DNA of 64,000 bases from GCA-002708315 sp964460905 (lineage in GTDB: Bacteria > Bacteroidota > Bacteroidia > Bacteroidales > F082): the NCBI GenBank assembly GCA_964460905.1, contig CAYWRM010000013.1, positions 33,485 through 97,484 of the forward strand, read 5' to 3'. The translations under genes were made by a program, and so were the position numbers. The stretch's first letter is position 1. The number at the start of each line of letters is the position of its first letter. Below the pieces are notes generated by a model. That model was not told where the DNA came from. It ran no database searches and saw nothing but the letters and a program-made list of their open reading frames with translations. This document shows positions 1 to 8,856 of the stretch, in pieces.

Positions 1-1
1 A

Positions 2-1024
2 AAAAGCTCATTTGCAGAACTCGATAGAGATCTGTTAGATTTAATCGAAGAAAAAATGCCGAAGAATTCTACATCATATCGCGATTTTTTGGGAAACCTT
101 TATTTTTCAGAAAATGAAGATGACTCAATTAATTTTAAAATAGATCCGATAAAAACAGTTTCCCTCAAAGAGAAAGATATTGCCGAACTAAAACAAATTA
201 AGACAATTTTTGAGAATATTTTTACAAACACCAAAGAAAAAGAGTATTGGAAAATTAAAAGTGGAATTTTCGGCCAGAAAATTGATATGGATGATGAAAA
301 TGATAGAGCTGAAAATGATTCTCTTAAAGAAAATGAAAGAAAAATTAAACACTTTAACCGGAGAATAAAATATCGTCTTAACTATAGTTTACTAGATAAT
401 AAAAACGATTGGGAATTTTTACACAGCACTGGTAAATACAGGTACGTTCTTGCAGGAGGTACTAGCGTAGCGGGAGAAGAAGTATACATTATCGATTTTA
501 AACCTAAAAGTAGCGGAGAGTTTATTGGCAGAATGTATATATCAATGAGTACTTTTGCTTTAATAAGAGCTGATTATGAATACGCTCCCGAAAAAACAGG
601 AAAGGATTTTCACTTATTGGGTGTTGGATATACAGAAGATGAATATAGCGGTTCTATATATTTTGAGAAAAAGGATAGCACTTACAGTTTAAAATATTTC
701 TCAAAAAAGGAGGGTTCATATGTTACTTTTGATAGAAGTATAGCACTACTAAAAAAAAGGAAAAGATTCCTTTTTGATAAAACGCTAAATGAAGCTAAAG
801 TCGGAGTTGAAGTATCGTTAAGATCAGAACAATCATTTGAATTGCTTGTACTTAAAGGCAAAGAAATTTTGAAGAAACAATTCACAGATTTTGAAGAAAA
901 GAAAGTTATGGAAATAGTTTATGTTGATCAGTTTGATGATAAACTTTGGAAAGGATATTCGATAATTGAACCTACTAAACAAATGCGAGAGTATAAAAAA
1001 CAAGAAGTAGTTTATAATAAATAA
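2..1024 (+). CDS. Exported protein, 5'-truncated; possible carboxypeptidase-regulatory-domain family
   Basis: The reading frame is open from base 2, so the window edge cuts off the N-terminus; the ATG at 56 is probably internal. The visible ~340 residues hold an alternating beta-strand region around a YIIDFKP...FIGRMYISMSTFALIRADY stretch. This resembles the middle/C-terminal part of Bacteroidota surface proteins annotated as carboxypeptidase-like regulatory domain proteins, where a conserved sentence describes an outer-membrane-associated beta fold. The sequence is rich in Lys and Glu, with no membrane segment in the visible part. A carbonic anhydrase follows 44 bases downstream on the same strand. 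The family assignment is tentative; the substrate or role cannot be told from this fragment. Confidence 0.5.
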   Translation, partial: KSSFAELDRDLLDLIEEKMPKNSTSYRDFLGNLYFSENEDDSINFKIDPIKTVSLKEKDIAELKQIKTIFENIFTNTKEKEYWKIKSGIFGQKIDMDDENDRAENDSLKENERKIKHFNRRIKYRLNYSLLDNKNDWEFLHSTGKYRYVLAGGTSVAGEEVYIIDFKPKSSGEFIGRMYISMSTFALIRADYEYAPEKTGKDFHLLGVGYTEDEYSGSIYFEKKDSTYSLKYFSKKEGSYVTFDRSIALLKKRKRFLFDKTLNEAKVGVEVSLRSEQSFELLVLKGKEILKKQFTDFEEKKVMEIVYVDQFDDKLWKGYSIIEPTKQMREYKKQEVVYNK

Positions 1025-1068
1025 CTTTAAAAAGTTAAATTACATAGATTTACCCAATAAAAACTCAT

Positions 1069-1635
1069 ATGACAGCACAAGAAAGTTTAAACAAATTAAA
1101 AGAAGGCAATGCAAGATTTGTAGCTGATCAGCCAGATGGAAAATTAAAAGATGATGCAAGAAGAGTAGCTTTACTGGGAGGACAACAACCCTTTGCAATT
1201 ATACTAGGATGTTCTGATAGTAGAATAGTCCCCGAACTTATGTTTGATACCGGCTTAGGAGAATTATTTGTTGTAAGAGTTGCTGGTAATGTGGCCAATA
1301 CTTCTTCCATAGCAAGTATTGAATATGCAGTAGAACATTTAGACACAAAATTAATTGTGGTACTAGGCCATCAATGTTGTGGCGCTGTAACTGCGGCTAA
1401 GGCCGGAGGTGATAATGGAGCCAATTTAAACCATCTGCTATCCTATCTTGCTCCTGCAATAGCAACTTCAAAAAAAGGAGCCTCTGTAAATGAAGTAGCA
1501 AAGAAAAATGTTGAACTTACTGCTAAAGAATTAAAGACCAAGTCTGATATAATTAAAAATGCCGTTGAAAATAGGGGTGTCAAAATTATTCCGGCATACT
1601 ACAGTTTAGATACTGGGAAAGTTGACTTTTTTTAG
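1069..1635 (+). CDS. Beta-class carbonic anhydrase
   Basis: Interconverts CO2 and bicarbonate in the cytoplasm, supplying bicarbonate for carboxylations and buffering pH. The 188-residue protein carries the beta-class zinc site: Cys48 and Asp50 with Arg52 in a CSDSR motif, and His101 and Cys104 in an HQCCG motif. No signal peptide is visible, so it should be cytoplasmic. The length fits short bacterial beta-carbonic anhydrases. The ATG at 1069 is the natural start because the conserved N-terminal helix (ESLNKLKEGNARFV) begins directly after it. It is followed by tRNA-Lys and stands apart from any clear operon. Confidence 0.93.
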   Translation: MTAQESLNKLKEGNARFVADQPDGKLKDDARRVALLGGQQPFAIILGCSDSRIVPELMFDTGLGELFVVRVAGNVANTSSIASIEYAVEHLDTKLIVVLGHQCCGAVTAAKAGGDNGANLNHLLSYLAPAIATSKKGASVNEVAKKNVELTAKELKTKSDIIKNAVENRGVKIIPAYYSLDTGKVDFF

Positions 1636-1671
1636 TAGCCTGAATTTGATTCAAAAACCCGTATTTAATCG

Positions 1672-1700
1672 TTGTCTATTTATAAAAAATAGTAATTTTG
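1672..1700 (+). promoter_or_regulatory. Promoter of tRNA-Lys
   Basis: TTG at 1672-1674, an 18-base spacer, then TAATTTTG at 1693-1700, matching the Bacteroidota -33/-7 (TTG/TAnnTTTG) consensus. The tRNA begins 11 bases after the -7 box. Confidence 0.7.
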
Positions 1701-1710
1701 CCTCCGCTTT

Positions 1711-1783
<73 letters not shown>

Positions 1784-1787
1784 CTTG

Positions 1788-1832
1788 AAATAGAAACAAT
1801 TACACTAATAAGTATTTGTTTCTATTTTTTTG
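1788..1832 (+). terminator. Terminator after tRNA-Lys
   Basis: AATAGAAACA (from 1789) pairs with TGTTTCTATT (to 1826), closing a loop of about 18 bases and running into a T tract. It lies 5 bases after the tRNA. Confidence 0.7.
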
Positions 1833-1856
1833 TTTTTTAACGTGGCAAAATCCCTA

Positions 1857-2018
1857 CTACTGAATGAATTTTTTCTCTGTGGTTCCATCACTATATAGAA
1901 AAATAATCAACTCTCCTTTGGTATTTGGTGATTTCTCTCTTCCCATTAAGTCATAAAGTCTAACAATTTCTTTGTTTTCATCATTAGCTTGCAAGCTATT
2001 TAACCCATTAGAATGATT
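1857..2018 (-). pseudogene. Remnant of a T9SS sorting-domain (C-terminal tail) gene
   Basis: Read on the minus strand, bases 2018 to 1857 give 53 codons and a stop. They contain KEIVRLYDLMGRE, then GELIIFLYSDGTTEKK and a terminal FIQ. This is the typical last third of a type IX secretion type A sorting domain: a strand, a Y(D/N)xxGRE motif, a GxYIxxYxDG motif and a basic end. A stop codon (2019-2021) lies immediately upstream in frame and there is no start codon, signal peptide or passenger domain. This is therefore most likely the decayed 3' end of a larger secreted-protein gene lost from this spot. The family recognition is from the motif pattern only. Confidence 0.65.
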
Positions 2019-2096
2019 CTAGATTAATCTGTTTGCTGAGCAAACGCATCTAAACAAATATTAAAACTATCTTTGTTTTAGTAAAACCATATATTA

Positions 2097-3254
2097 ATGA
2101 ATAATTTTGAAGGCAAAATAACCACCAAGTTACCACAAACCGGCACATCAATATTTGCTGTTATGTCAGGACTTGCCAATGAGTATAAAGCAGTTAACCT
2201 AAGCCAGGGTTTTCCAGACTTTCCGATATCGGCAGAACTTATTGAACTGGTAAACTATTATATGTTAAAAGGATATAACCAGTATGCTCCAATGCCTGGA
2301 GTTGAATCCTTGCGTAAAACTTTGTCTCAAATGTTCAAAAAAAATCATGACGCCAATTACAACGCTGACAAAGAAATAACCATAACTGCCGGAGCAACAC
2401 AAGCTATTTTTACAGCAATCTCTGCATTTATTACAAAAGATGATGAAGTTATTATTTTAGAACCGGCTTATGACTGTTATGCTCCTTCTGTTACGGTTAA
2501 TGGGGGATTAGTAAAATATTCGCAATTACAGTTTCCTGATTACAGCATTAATTGGGATGAACTGCCGCGGTTGATCTCAAGCAATACAAAAATGATAATT
2601 ATCAATTCTCCTCATAATCCAACAGGGAGTATAATTAGCGAAGATGATATGCTTAGACTTGAAAGGCTTATCAGAGGTAGAGATATTATCGTATTAAGTG
2701 ATGAAGTTTATGAACATTTAATTTTTGATGGTTATCAGCACCAGAGTGCTGCACGTTTTCCTGAGTTAGCCTCAAAGAGTATAGTTGTTGGTTCATTTGG
2801 TAAAACTTTTCACACTACAGGTTGGAAAACGGGTTTTGTGCTAGCTCCTGAAAATATTATGGCAGAGTTCCGAAAAGTCCATCAATTTGTTGTTTTTGCT
2901 GTTAATACTCCAATTCAATATGCTGTTGCAGAATATTTAAAAAATCCGGATAATTATACTACCCTAAGTAGTTTTTATCAGAAAAAACGAGACTATTTTC
3001 TGTCAACAATTGCTGGATCAAAGTTTAAACCTCTTATAAATCATGGTACATATTTTCAATTGCTAGATTATAGCAATATCTCTGATGAACCTGAGATGGA
3101 TATGGCGGTGAGAATGGTTAAAGAATTTGGTATAGCAGCTGTACCGGTAAGTTCTTTTTACAGAACCAAAGAAAATAATCATACGCTTCGTTTCTGTTTT
3201 GCAAAAAAAGAATCTACCCTTAAAAATGCTGGAGAAATATTATGCAAGATTTAA
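2097..3254 (+). CDS. PLP-dependent aminotransferase (methionine/glutamine transaminase K type)
   Basis: A class I/II fold-type I aminotransferase of 385 residues, likely moving amino groups from methionine, glutamine or aromatic amino acids to 2-oxo acids. Visible landmarks are the SQGFPDFP N-terminus, substrate-side NQYAPMPG (61-68), SPHNPTG (171-177), DEVYEH with the cofactor-binding Asp202, and the Schiff-base Lys236 in SFGKTFHTTGWK. The pattern matches the YbdL/kynurenine aminotransferase group. The stop codon overlaps the start of a nitrilase-family gene by 13 bases. That pairing is known for the transaminase/omega-amidase route, in which the 2-oxo acid amide made from glutamine is hydrolysed. 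The exact donor cannot be fixed from sequence. Confidence 0.88.
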   Translation: MNNFEGKITTKLPQTGTSIFAVMSGLANEYKAVNLSQGFPDFPISAELIELVNYYMLKGYNQYAPMPGVESLRKTLSQMFKKNHDANYNADKEITITAGATQAIFTAISAFITKDDEVIILEPAYDCYAPSVTVNGGLVKYSQLQFPDYSINWDELPRLISSNTKMIIINSPHNPTGSIISEDDMLRLERLIRGRDIIVLSDEVYEHLIFDGYQHQSAARFPELASKSIVVGSFGKTFHTTGWKTGFVLAPENIMAEFRKVHQFVVFAVNTPIQYAVAEYLKNPDNYTTLSSFYQKKRDYFLSTIAGSKFKPLINHGTYFQLLDYSNISDEPEMDMAVRMVKEFGIAAVPVSSFYRTKENNHTLRFCFAKKESTLKNAGEILCKI

Positions 3255-4036
3255 AAATACTGGCATTACAAACTAATTTATTTTGGGAAGATCCCAAAGC
3301 GAACCTAACTAAATTTGAAAAACAAATTGGTGATAATTTTGATTCACACCACTTAATAATATTACCTGAAACTTTTACTACTGGTTTTCCGGTTGATCCT
3401 TACAAATACTGGGAAGATTTTAACGGACTTACCATCAATTGGATGCGCAAAATATCGCATAGATATAATGCAATTATCACAGGAACTTTGTTGATAAAGA
3501 ACAATAATAGTTATGCCAATACTCTTATTTGGATGTTACCTGATGTTAGTTTTAAAAGCTACAAAAAACGTCATGTTTTCTCAATGGGAGGCGAACATGA
3601 AAAGATAACCGCCGGTAGCGAAAAGCTTATTGTAAATTTCATGGGATGGAAAATAAGACCAATGATTTGTTATGATTTACGGTTTCCGGTATGGAGCAAA
3701 AACCACTATGATGATGATGCAGGATTTGAATACGACATAGCAATTTATGTGGCTAACTGGCCTGCTGTTCGTAGCTATCCATGGAAAACACTACTTCTGG
3801 CACGTGCCATTGAAAATCAGGCATATGTTATTGGTTTAAATCGCGTTGGCACAGATGGTCCGGGTAATAGCTATAGTGGCGATTCTATGATTATTGACCC
3901 TAAAGGCACTGTTTTAAAACAAGGAAAAAGTTATGAAGATGAAACTCTTTCATGTACATTATCCTATAATTACCTAAACGAATTCAGAAAAAAATTTAAT
4001 GTGGGACCTGATTGGGATAAATTTACTATCGAATAA
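3242..4036 (+). CDS. Nitrilase-family omega-amidase
   Basis: A carbon-nitrogen hydrolase of 264 residues with the complete Glu-Lys-Cys triad: Glu43 (LPETF), Lys109 (YKKRHVF) and Cys143 (MICYDLRFP). The YKKRHVFSMGGE stretch and short length resemble YafV/NIT2 omega-amidases, which hydrolyse 2-oxoglutaramate or 2-oxosuccinamate to the acid and ammonia. Its ATG lies inside the last codons of the preceding aminotransferase, implying translational coupling and a joint pathway that makes glutamine-dependent transamination irreversible, for example in methionine salvage. No signal peptide; cytoplasmic. Confidence 0.88.
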   Translation: MQDLKILALQTNLFWEDPKANLTKFEKQIGDNFDSHHLIILPETFTTGFPVDPYKYWEDFNGLTINWMRKISHRYNAIITGTLLIKNNNSYANTLIWMLPDVSFKSYKKRHVFSMGGEHEKITAGSEKLIVNFMGWKIRPMICYDLRFPVWSKNHYDDDAGFEYDIAIYVANWPAVRSYPWKTLLLARAIENQAYVIGLNRVGTDGPGNSYSGDSMIIDPKGTVLKQGKSYEDETLSCTLSYNYLNEFRKKFNVGPDWDKFTIE

Positions 4037-4101
4037 TAGTAAAATATAGAATATGTGAGCTTAACCCTTACAGTACCTGCGAACTCTGAAAGATCAAAAG
4101 C

Positions 4102-5922
4102 TTAACTAAAAGCCTGTAATTGTTGTAATTTACTATATACTCCATCCAACGATATGAGTTCGCCATGAGTTCCTCTTTCAACAATTTCCCCTTTTTTAAG
4201 CACAATTATCTCATCAGCATGTTGTATTGTTGACAGTCGGTGAGCAATAACTACTGTTGTACGATCTTTCATAACATTGAACAATGCTTTTTGAACCAGC
4301 TTCTCCGACTCAGTATCCAGTGAAGATGTAGCTTCATCGAGTATTAAAATTGGCGGGTTCGCAAGTACTGCTCTGGCAATACTCAAACGTTGTCTTTGAC
4401 CTCCCGATAACTTCATTCCTCTATCGCCAATATTTGTTTGATATCCTTTTTCTGTATCAATTATAAATTCATGTGCGTTTGCAACTTTCGCAGCAGCAAT
4501 AACATCTTTTTCAAGTACATTTTCCTCACTAAAAGCAATATTATTGAATATAGTGTCATTAAATAAAATGCTCTCTTGTGAAACAATCCCCATCAATCCT
4601 CTAGTATCGTTAATTTTTAAATCAACAATATTTTTACCATCGATAAGAAGTTCGCCTTTGTCAACATCATAAAATCTTGGTAATAAATCAGCCATTGTCG
4701 ACTTGCCACCACCTGATTCGCCAACAAGTGCAATTACTTTTCCTTTTTCAATCTTCAAATCAATATTTTTAAGCACATATTCATTTTCATACTTAAAGCT
4801 CACTTTTTTGTATTCAATACATTTTTCAAAGGATTTTATTGATAATGCGTCAGGCCTTTCCTCTATAACCTCTTCAGCATCAAGAACTTCAAAAATACGT
4901 TCTGCAGAAGCTATTCCCTTTTGTATGCTGTAAAAACCTTGAGCAAAAGTTTTTGCCGGTGGTATAATTTGTGAAAAAACTACTATATATGTTATGAAAT
5001 CGGCTGCTTGAATTGTAGGCGTATCAGACAACACCATTTTTCCGCCAAACCAAAGTACAATAACAATTACAACTGACGATAAAAATTCACTGAGAGGTGA
5101 TGATAGGTCTCTACGACGATATATCCATATGAGCAATTTTGAATAATCATTATTTGCCCATTTGAATTTTTTGTCAGAATAATCAATGGCATTAAAAGCT
5201 TTTATAATTCTTAAGCCCGATATTGATTCTTCAATGGTTGACAGTAAACCTGCAAACTTTGTCATTCCAATTTTAGATTGTTTACGCAAACTTCTGCCTA
5301 TCCTGCCAATTATAAAACCGGTAACTGGCAGTATTACAAGCACGAATATAGTTAACTGTGGACTCATACTAACCATAAAAGCGAAATACGCAATTATTGT
5401 AATAGGGTCACGAATTATCATCTCAAGATAATTCATAATCGAAAATTCAACCTCCTGGACATCAGTAGTAACACGCGCAATAATATCTCCCTTTTTGTGC
5501 CTTGTAAAAAATGAAAGGGGAAGAATTAAAAGTTTGGTATAAATATCATTTCTTATTCCTTTAATAGCACCAATACGTACATTAGCCATGTAGTACATTG
5601 CAAAAAATCTAGCAAAATTTCTTAAAAAGAAAGAAATTAATAATACAATACAAATATAAACCAGAGCCTGTATTTTACCATTTGATGATATCACCTCACT
5701 TATCTGGTAATTAAGGTATTCTAATAATGATTTTGTGTTAAATGCAAGCTCAGGTTTGTCAGTAACCAAATCATCAATACCAAATAGCAGATTTAAAAAT
5801 GGTATAAGCAATGCAAATGAAAAAAGAGAAAAAACGATGGTAAGCAGATTAAAAATTACATTTAATCCGGCATAACCATAATATGGTTTTATGTAAGCAA
5901 GTACCCTATAAAATTTCTTCAT
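4102..5922 (-). CDS. ABC exporter, MsbA/lipid-exporter-like (fused TMD-NBD)
   Basis: A 606-residue half-transporter that should dimerise in the inner membrane. The N-terminal ~330 residues carry about six hydrophobic segments (the first near 19-48). The C-terminal ATPase domain has Walker A GESGGGKS (near 400), signature LSGGQRQR, Walker B ILILDEATSSLD and the H-loop IAHRLST. The organisation and length fit ABCB-type exporters such as MsbA, which flip lipid A core or other lipids or drugs. Walker A has GGGKS where GSGKS is most common, a tolerated variant. The gene stands alone, convergent with the omega-amidase, so neighbours do not identify the substrate. Confidence 0.88.
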   Translation of the reverse strand: MKKFYRVLAYIKPYYGYAGLNVIFNLLTIVFSLFSFALLIPFLNLLFGIDDLVTDKPELAFNTKSLLEYLNYQISEVISSNGKIQALVYICIVLLISFFLRNFARFFAMYYMANVRIGAIKGIRNDIYTKLLILPLSFFTRHKKGDIIARVTTDVQEVEFSIMNYLEMIIRDPITIIAYFAFMVSMSPQLTIFVLVILPVTGFIIGRIGRSLRKQSKIGMTKFAGLLSTIEESISGLRIIKAFNAIDYSDKKFKWANNDYSKLLIWIYRRRDLSSPLSEFLSSVVIVIVLWFGGKMVLSDTPTIQAADFITYIVVFSQIIPPAKTFAQGFYSIQKGIASAERIFEVLDAEEVIEERPDALSIKSFEKCIEYKKVSFKYENEYVLKNIDLKIEKGKVIALVGESGGGKSTMADLLPRFYDVDKGELLIDGKNIVDLKINDTRGLMGIVSQESILFNDTIFNNIAFSEENVLEKDVIAAAKVANAHEFIIDTEKGYQTNIGDRGMKLSGGQRQRLSIARAVLANPPILILDEATSSLDTESEKLVQKALFNVMKDRTTVVIAHRLSTIQHADEIIVLKKGEIVERGTHGELISLDGVYSKLQQLQAFS

Positions 5923-6076
5923 TATACTCCTATGAAAATATTAAAACGCAGATGCAAATATACACAGAGTATGTTAATAATATTATTTGAATGAATTTGC
6001 ATTATTGGCAAACTACTTTTCATGGATAAATTCAACAAATAATTGTACTTTTACCAGCTATAAATCCAAATAAAAA

Positions 6077-6601
6077 ATGAAAAAAATAGTGCTACTATAT
6101 TGGGGCAAAGGCGGAAACGTTGAAAAAGCAGCCCAGAAGGTTTATAACATGTTTGACAAAGAAATAATTGACATGTTTGATGTTGTTAGTTTTGACATTA
6201 ATACAATTAATAATTATGAATTAATGGTACTCGGACATTCAACTATTGGTGCTGAAGACTGGTTAGATGCAAAACCAGACAATGAATGGAACAGATTCTT
6301 CAGAAAACTTGAAGACAAAGATAAAATTAATGTTTTGGCAACATCATTTGGCCTTGGTGATCAAATATTATATCCCGATCATTTTGTAGATGGACTTGGT
6401 ATTTACAAAGATGAAATGGATAAATTAAATCTTAAAACTATTGGGCATTGGCCATCTTTTGGCTATAAATTTACCGATTCTGATGGGGAAAAAGATGGTT
6501 TCTTTTTTGGTTTAGCTCTTGACATTGATAATGAACCCGAACTTTCTGATGAAAGAATTAAAGATTGGACTAATGAAATTAAAAAAGAAATAGGAATTTA
6601 A
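6077..6601 (+). CDS. Flavodoxin
   Basis: A small FMN electron carrier of 174 residues. The first strand and phosphate loop are visible (KKIVLLYWGKGGNVEKAA), followed by the acidic YELMVLGHSTIGAEDWLD region, the TSFGLGDQILYPDHFVDGLG isoalloxazine-side loop, and GHWPSFGYKFTDS. The phosphate loop is atypical (WGKGGNVEKAA instead of the usual S/TxTGxT), but the rest of the flavodoxin signature is clear. Monocistronic: a terminator follows and a divergent exporter lies upstream. Confidence 0.87.
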   Translation: MKKIVLLYWGKGGNVEKAAQKVYNMFDKEIIDMFDVVSFDINTINNYELMVLGHSTIGAEDWLDAKPDNEWNRFFRKLEDKDKINVLATSFGLGDQILYPDHFVDGLGIYKDEMDKLNLKTIGHWPSFGYKFTDSDGEKDGFFFGLALDIDNEPELSDERIKDWTNEIKKEIGI

Positions 6602-6621
6602 AATATACTTAAATAACGATT

Positions 6622-6668
6622 AAACCCGTTTTGCCATACATTGAAATATTTGCATTACGGGTTTTTCT
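6622..6668 (+). terminator. Terminator after flavodoxin
   Basis: AAACCCGT (6622-6629) pairs with ACGGGTTT (6657-6664), followed by TTTCTTTT. It begins 21 bases after the flavodoxin stop. Confidence 0.6.
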
Positions 6669-6695
6669 TTTCTATAATTTTAACACAAGCAACTA

Positions 6696-6856
6696 ATACC
6701 AAATATACCCCATAATGTCGCATATAAATTGGTCCTTTTTCCCATATTCTTCAGCTAAAAATATTTCCGTAGCTATGGCTATGCAAAGATTTTTAACTTA
6801 GTATATAAAAAAAATCACTCAATTTCTTATGCGTCATTATGAAATATAGTTGATAT
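6696..6856. repeat. 161-bp inverted-repeat element, family A copy 1
   Basis: The left end starts ATACCAAATATACCCC; the right end read in reverse starts ATATCAACTATATTTC. Both arms continue through CATAATGnCGCATA to AAATTG. The centre contains TTTCCGTAGCTATGGCTATG. An exact 5-bp direct repeat AACTA flanks it (6691-6695 and 6857-6861). Related copies lie at 19104-19265 and 33670-33830. No coding capacity: MITE-like. It fills most of the gene-free stretch 6602-6975. Confidence 0.75.
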
Positions 6857-6975
6857 AACTAACTTGTTAATGTTCAATAATAATATCACCACAATAAATA
6901 TAACAACTATTTTACATATACTTTTGTAATCTTTTACGTTTATAGTTTTGTTACTTTTTTAAATTAGAATACAAT

Positions 6976-8745
6976 ATGACTTTTTTCAAAATTACTATTA
7001 CTACTGCTGTTATACTAATAGCTTATATTAACCTTTATGCCCAACAAAACCAAGATACAATAACTATACATAAAACTGATACAGTTAGTATTATTACTGA
7101 CTCAATTGCTATAATTATTGAAGATGAATCTATTAAAGAATTGTCAGCAACTAGTATAAACATAGATACCACAGGTGAGTTTAGCTTGTTAATTAAAGAT
7201 TCACAAGTTCTTACCACTCTCGACAAACTTCTTTACGAAAAGTTTTACAAAAAAAACTTTTTTTATATTGACACAACCGGAAAAGGTAAACTGCATTTTA
7301 CTGTTAACGAAATACCTGCTTATCCAGACTCAGTATATGCTCAACGAATTGAAGCCTTAAATATTGAAACTCCAATTGAGCTTACTTATAATAAAGAAGT
7401 TAAAAGCTTTATAAACCTTTACGCTGTAAAAAAGAAAGACTTGACAGCTAGAATGCTTGGCCTTGCTGAGATATATTTTCCATTATTTGAAGAAACGCTG
7501 GATAAATATGATATGCCATTAGAAATTAAGTATCTCGCAATTGTTGAATCAGCATTAAATCCGTCAGCCGGATCACACGCAGGAGCCAAAGGGCTTTGGC
7601 AGTTTATGTATGGTACCGGTAAAGTATACGGACTAAAAGTAACATCATTAGTTGATGACCGTTTCGATCCATATAAATCAACAATAGCCGCATGCGAACA
7701 TCTAACAGATCTATACGATATTTATAACGATTGGTCGTTGGCACTGGCTGCATATAATTCAGGAGCAGGGAATGTAAACAGAGCAATTCGTCGTGCAGGA
7801 GGAACAAAAAATTATTGGGCTGTTTGGCCATTTCTCCCAAGAGAAACCAGAGGCTATGTTCCGGCTTTTATAGCTGTTAGCTATATAATGAATTATGCTC
7901 CCGAACATAATATTTACCCAATGCGTCCCAGCATGTTTTATTATGATATTGACACAGTTACAATTAACGACATACTTGCTTTCGACCAGCTAAATGAAAT
8001 GCTTGGCATACCTATGGATGAGCTAAAATTCATGAATCCTCAGTTCAAAAAAAATATTATTCCAGCTTCTATTGGTAAAAAATACACCATAAGAATACCA
8101 CGCGCTTATGTTGCCGATTTTCTAAATAACGAACAACAATTATATGCTTATAAAACCAAAAGTGGCATCGAACGCGATAAATTACTTGCAGAAGTAAAAA
8201 AAGCTAAAAATCGTAATATTCACATTGTTAGAAGTGGTGAAAGCCTCGGGCTTATAGCAAAAAGAAATAGGGTTTACGTTAGTCAGATAAAAAGATGGAA
8301 CAACTTAAGAAGTAATACAATTTATCCTGGTCAAAAGCTTGTATTATTTGGTTCAGGAAGTAATAATTACTACCAAAAATCAAAAACCCCGGTAATGCGT
8401 TCATCCAAAAAATCGAGTCATATTGTTAAAAATGGAGAAAACTTAGGGCTAATAGCAAAAAAATATCAATGTACTGTAACCGACCTTAAAGAATGGAACA
8501 ACCTTGGTAGTTCAAAAATATTCCCAAAACAAAAACTTATTGTTTACAAACCATCACAAAAATCTGACAGTTCAGTAAAAGAGGGTAAATACCTATATCA
8601 TGTTGTTCGTAAAGGAGATACACTATGGGATATTGCCAAAGAATATGATGGAGTTACTGTTGACAAAATAAAATCTCTAAATAACTTTAGAAATAGTAAC
8701 CGTCTTACCCCCGGACAAAAAATTAAAATTGCAGCAATAAGCTAA
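6976..8745 (+). CDS. Membrane-bound lytic transglycosylase (MltD-like) with three LysM domains
   Basis: Cleaves peptidoglycan between MurNAc and GlcNAc, producing 1,6-anhydro ends. The 589-residue protein has an N-terminal hydrophobic export signal (about 1-22), a linker, then an SLT catalytic domain (about 160-320) with the catalytic Glu191 in IVESALNPSAGS and the GAKGLWQFM and AAYNSGAGNVNRA motifs. Three LysM peptidoglycan-binding repeats follow, near 415-457, 481-524 and 540-586. The export signal has no clear lipobox cysteine, so it is probably periplasmic or anchored by its signal. It precedes the DUF4837 lipoprotein gene on the same strand by about 110 bases. Confidence 0.92.
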   Translation: MTFFKITITTAVILIAYINLYAQQNQDTITIHKTDTVSIITDSIAIIIEDESIKELSATSINIDTTGEFSLLIKDSQVLTTLDKLLYEKFYKKNFFYIDTTGKGKLHFTVNEIPAYPDSVYAQRIEALNIETPIELTYNKEVKSFINLYAVKKKDLTARMLGLAEIYFPLFEETLDKYDMPLEIKYLAIVESALNPSAGSHAGAKGLWQFMYGTGKVYGLKVTSLVDDRFDPYKSTIAACEHLTDLYDIYNDWSLALAAYNSGAGNVNRAIRRAGGTKNYWAVWPFLPRETRGYVPAFIAVSYIMNYAPEHNIYPMRPSMFYYDIDTVTINDILAFDQLNEMLGIPMDELKFMNPQFKKNIIPASIGKKYTIRIPRAYVADFLNNEQQLYAYKTKSGIERDKLLAEVKKAKNRNIHIVRSGESLGLIAKRNRVYVSQIKRWNNLRSNTIYPGQKLVLFGSGSNNYYQKSKTPVMRSSKKSSHIVKNGENLGLIAKKYQCTVTDLKEWNNLGSSKIFPKQKLIVYKPSQKSDSSVKEGKYLYHVVRKGDTLWDIAKEYDGVTVDKIKSLNNFRNSNRLTPGQKIKIAAIS

Positions 8746-8856
8746 TTGCAATATTTTTCTCCTAAATTAGTTATAATAGTGAGCAATTATGCTCATTTAA
8801 AAAATATGCATTATCAATTATTATTTGATGAGCATTTTTAATTGTAATTGAATTTA

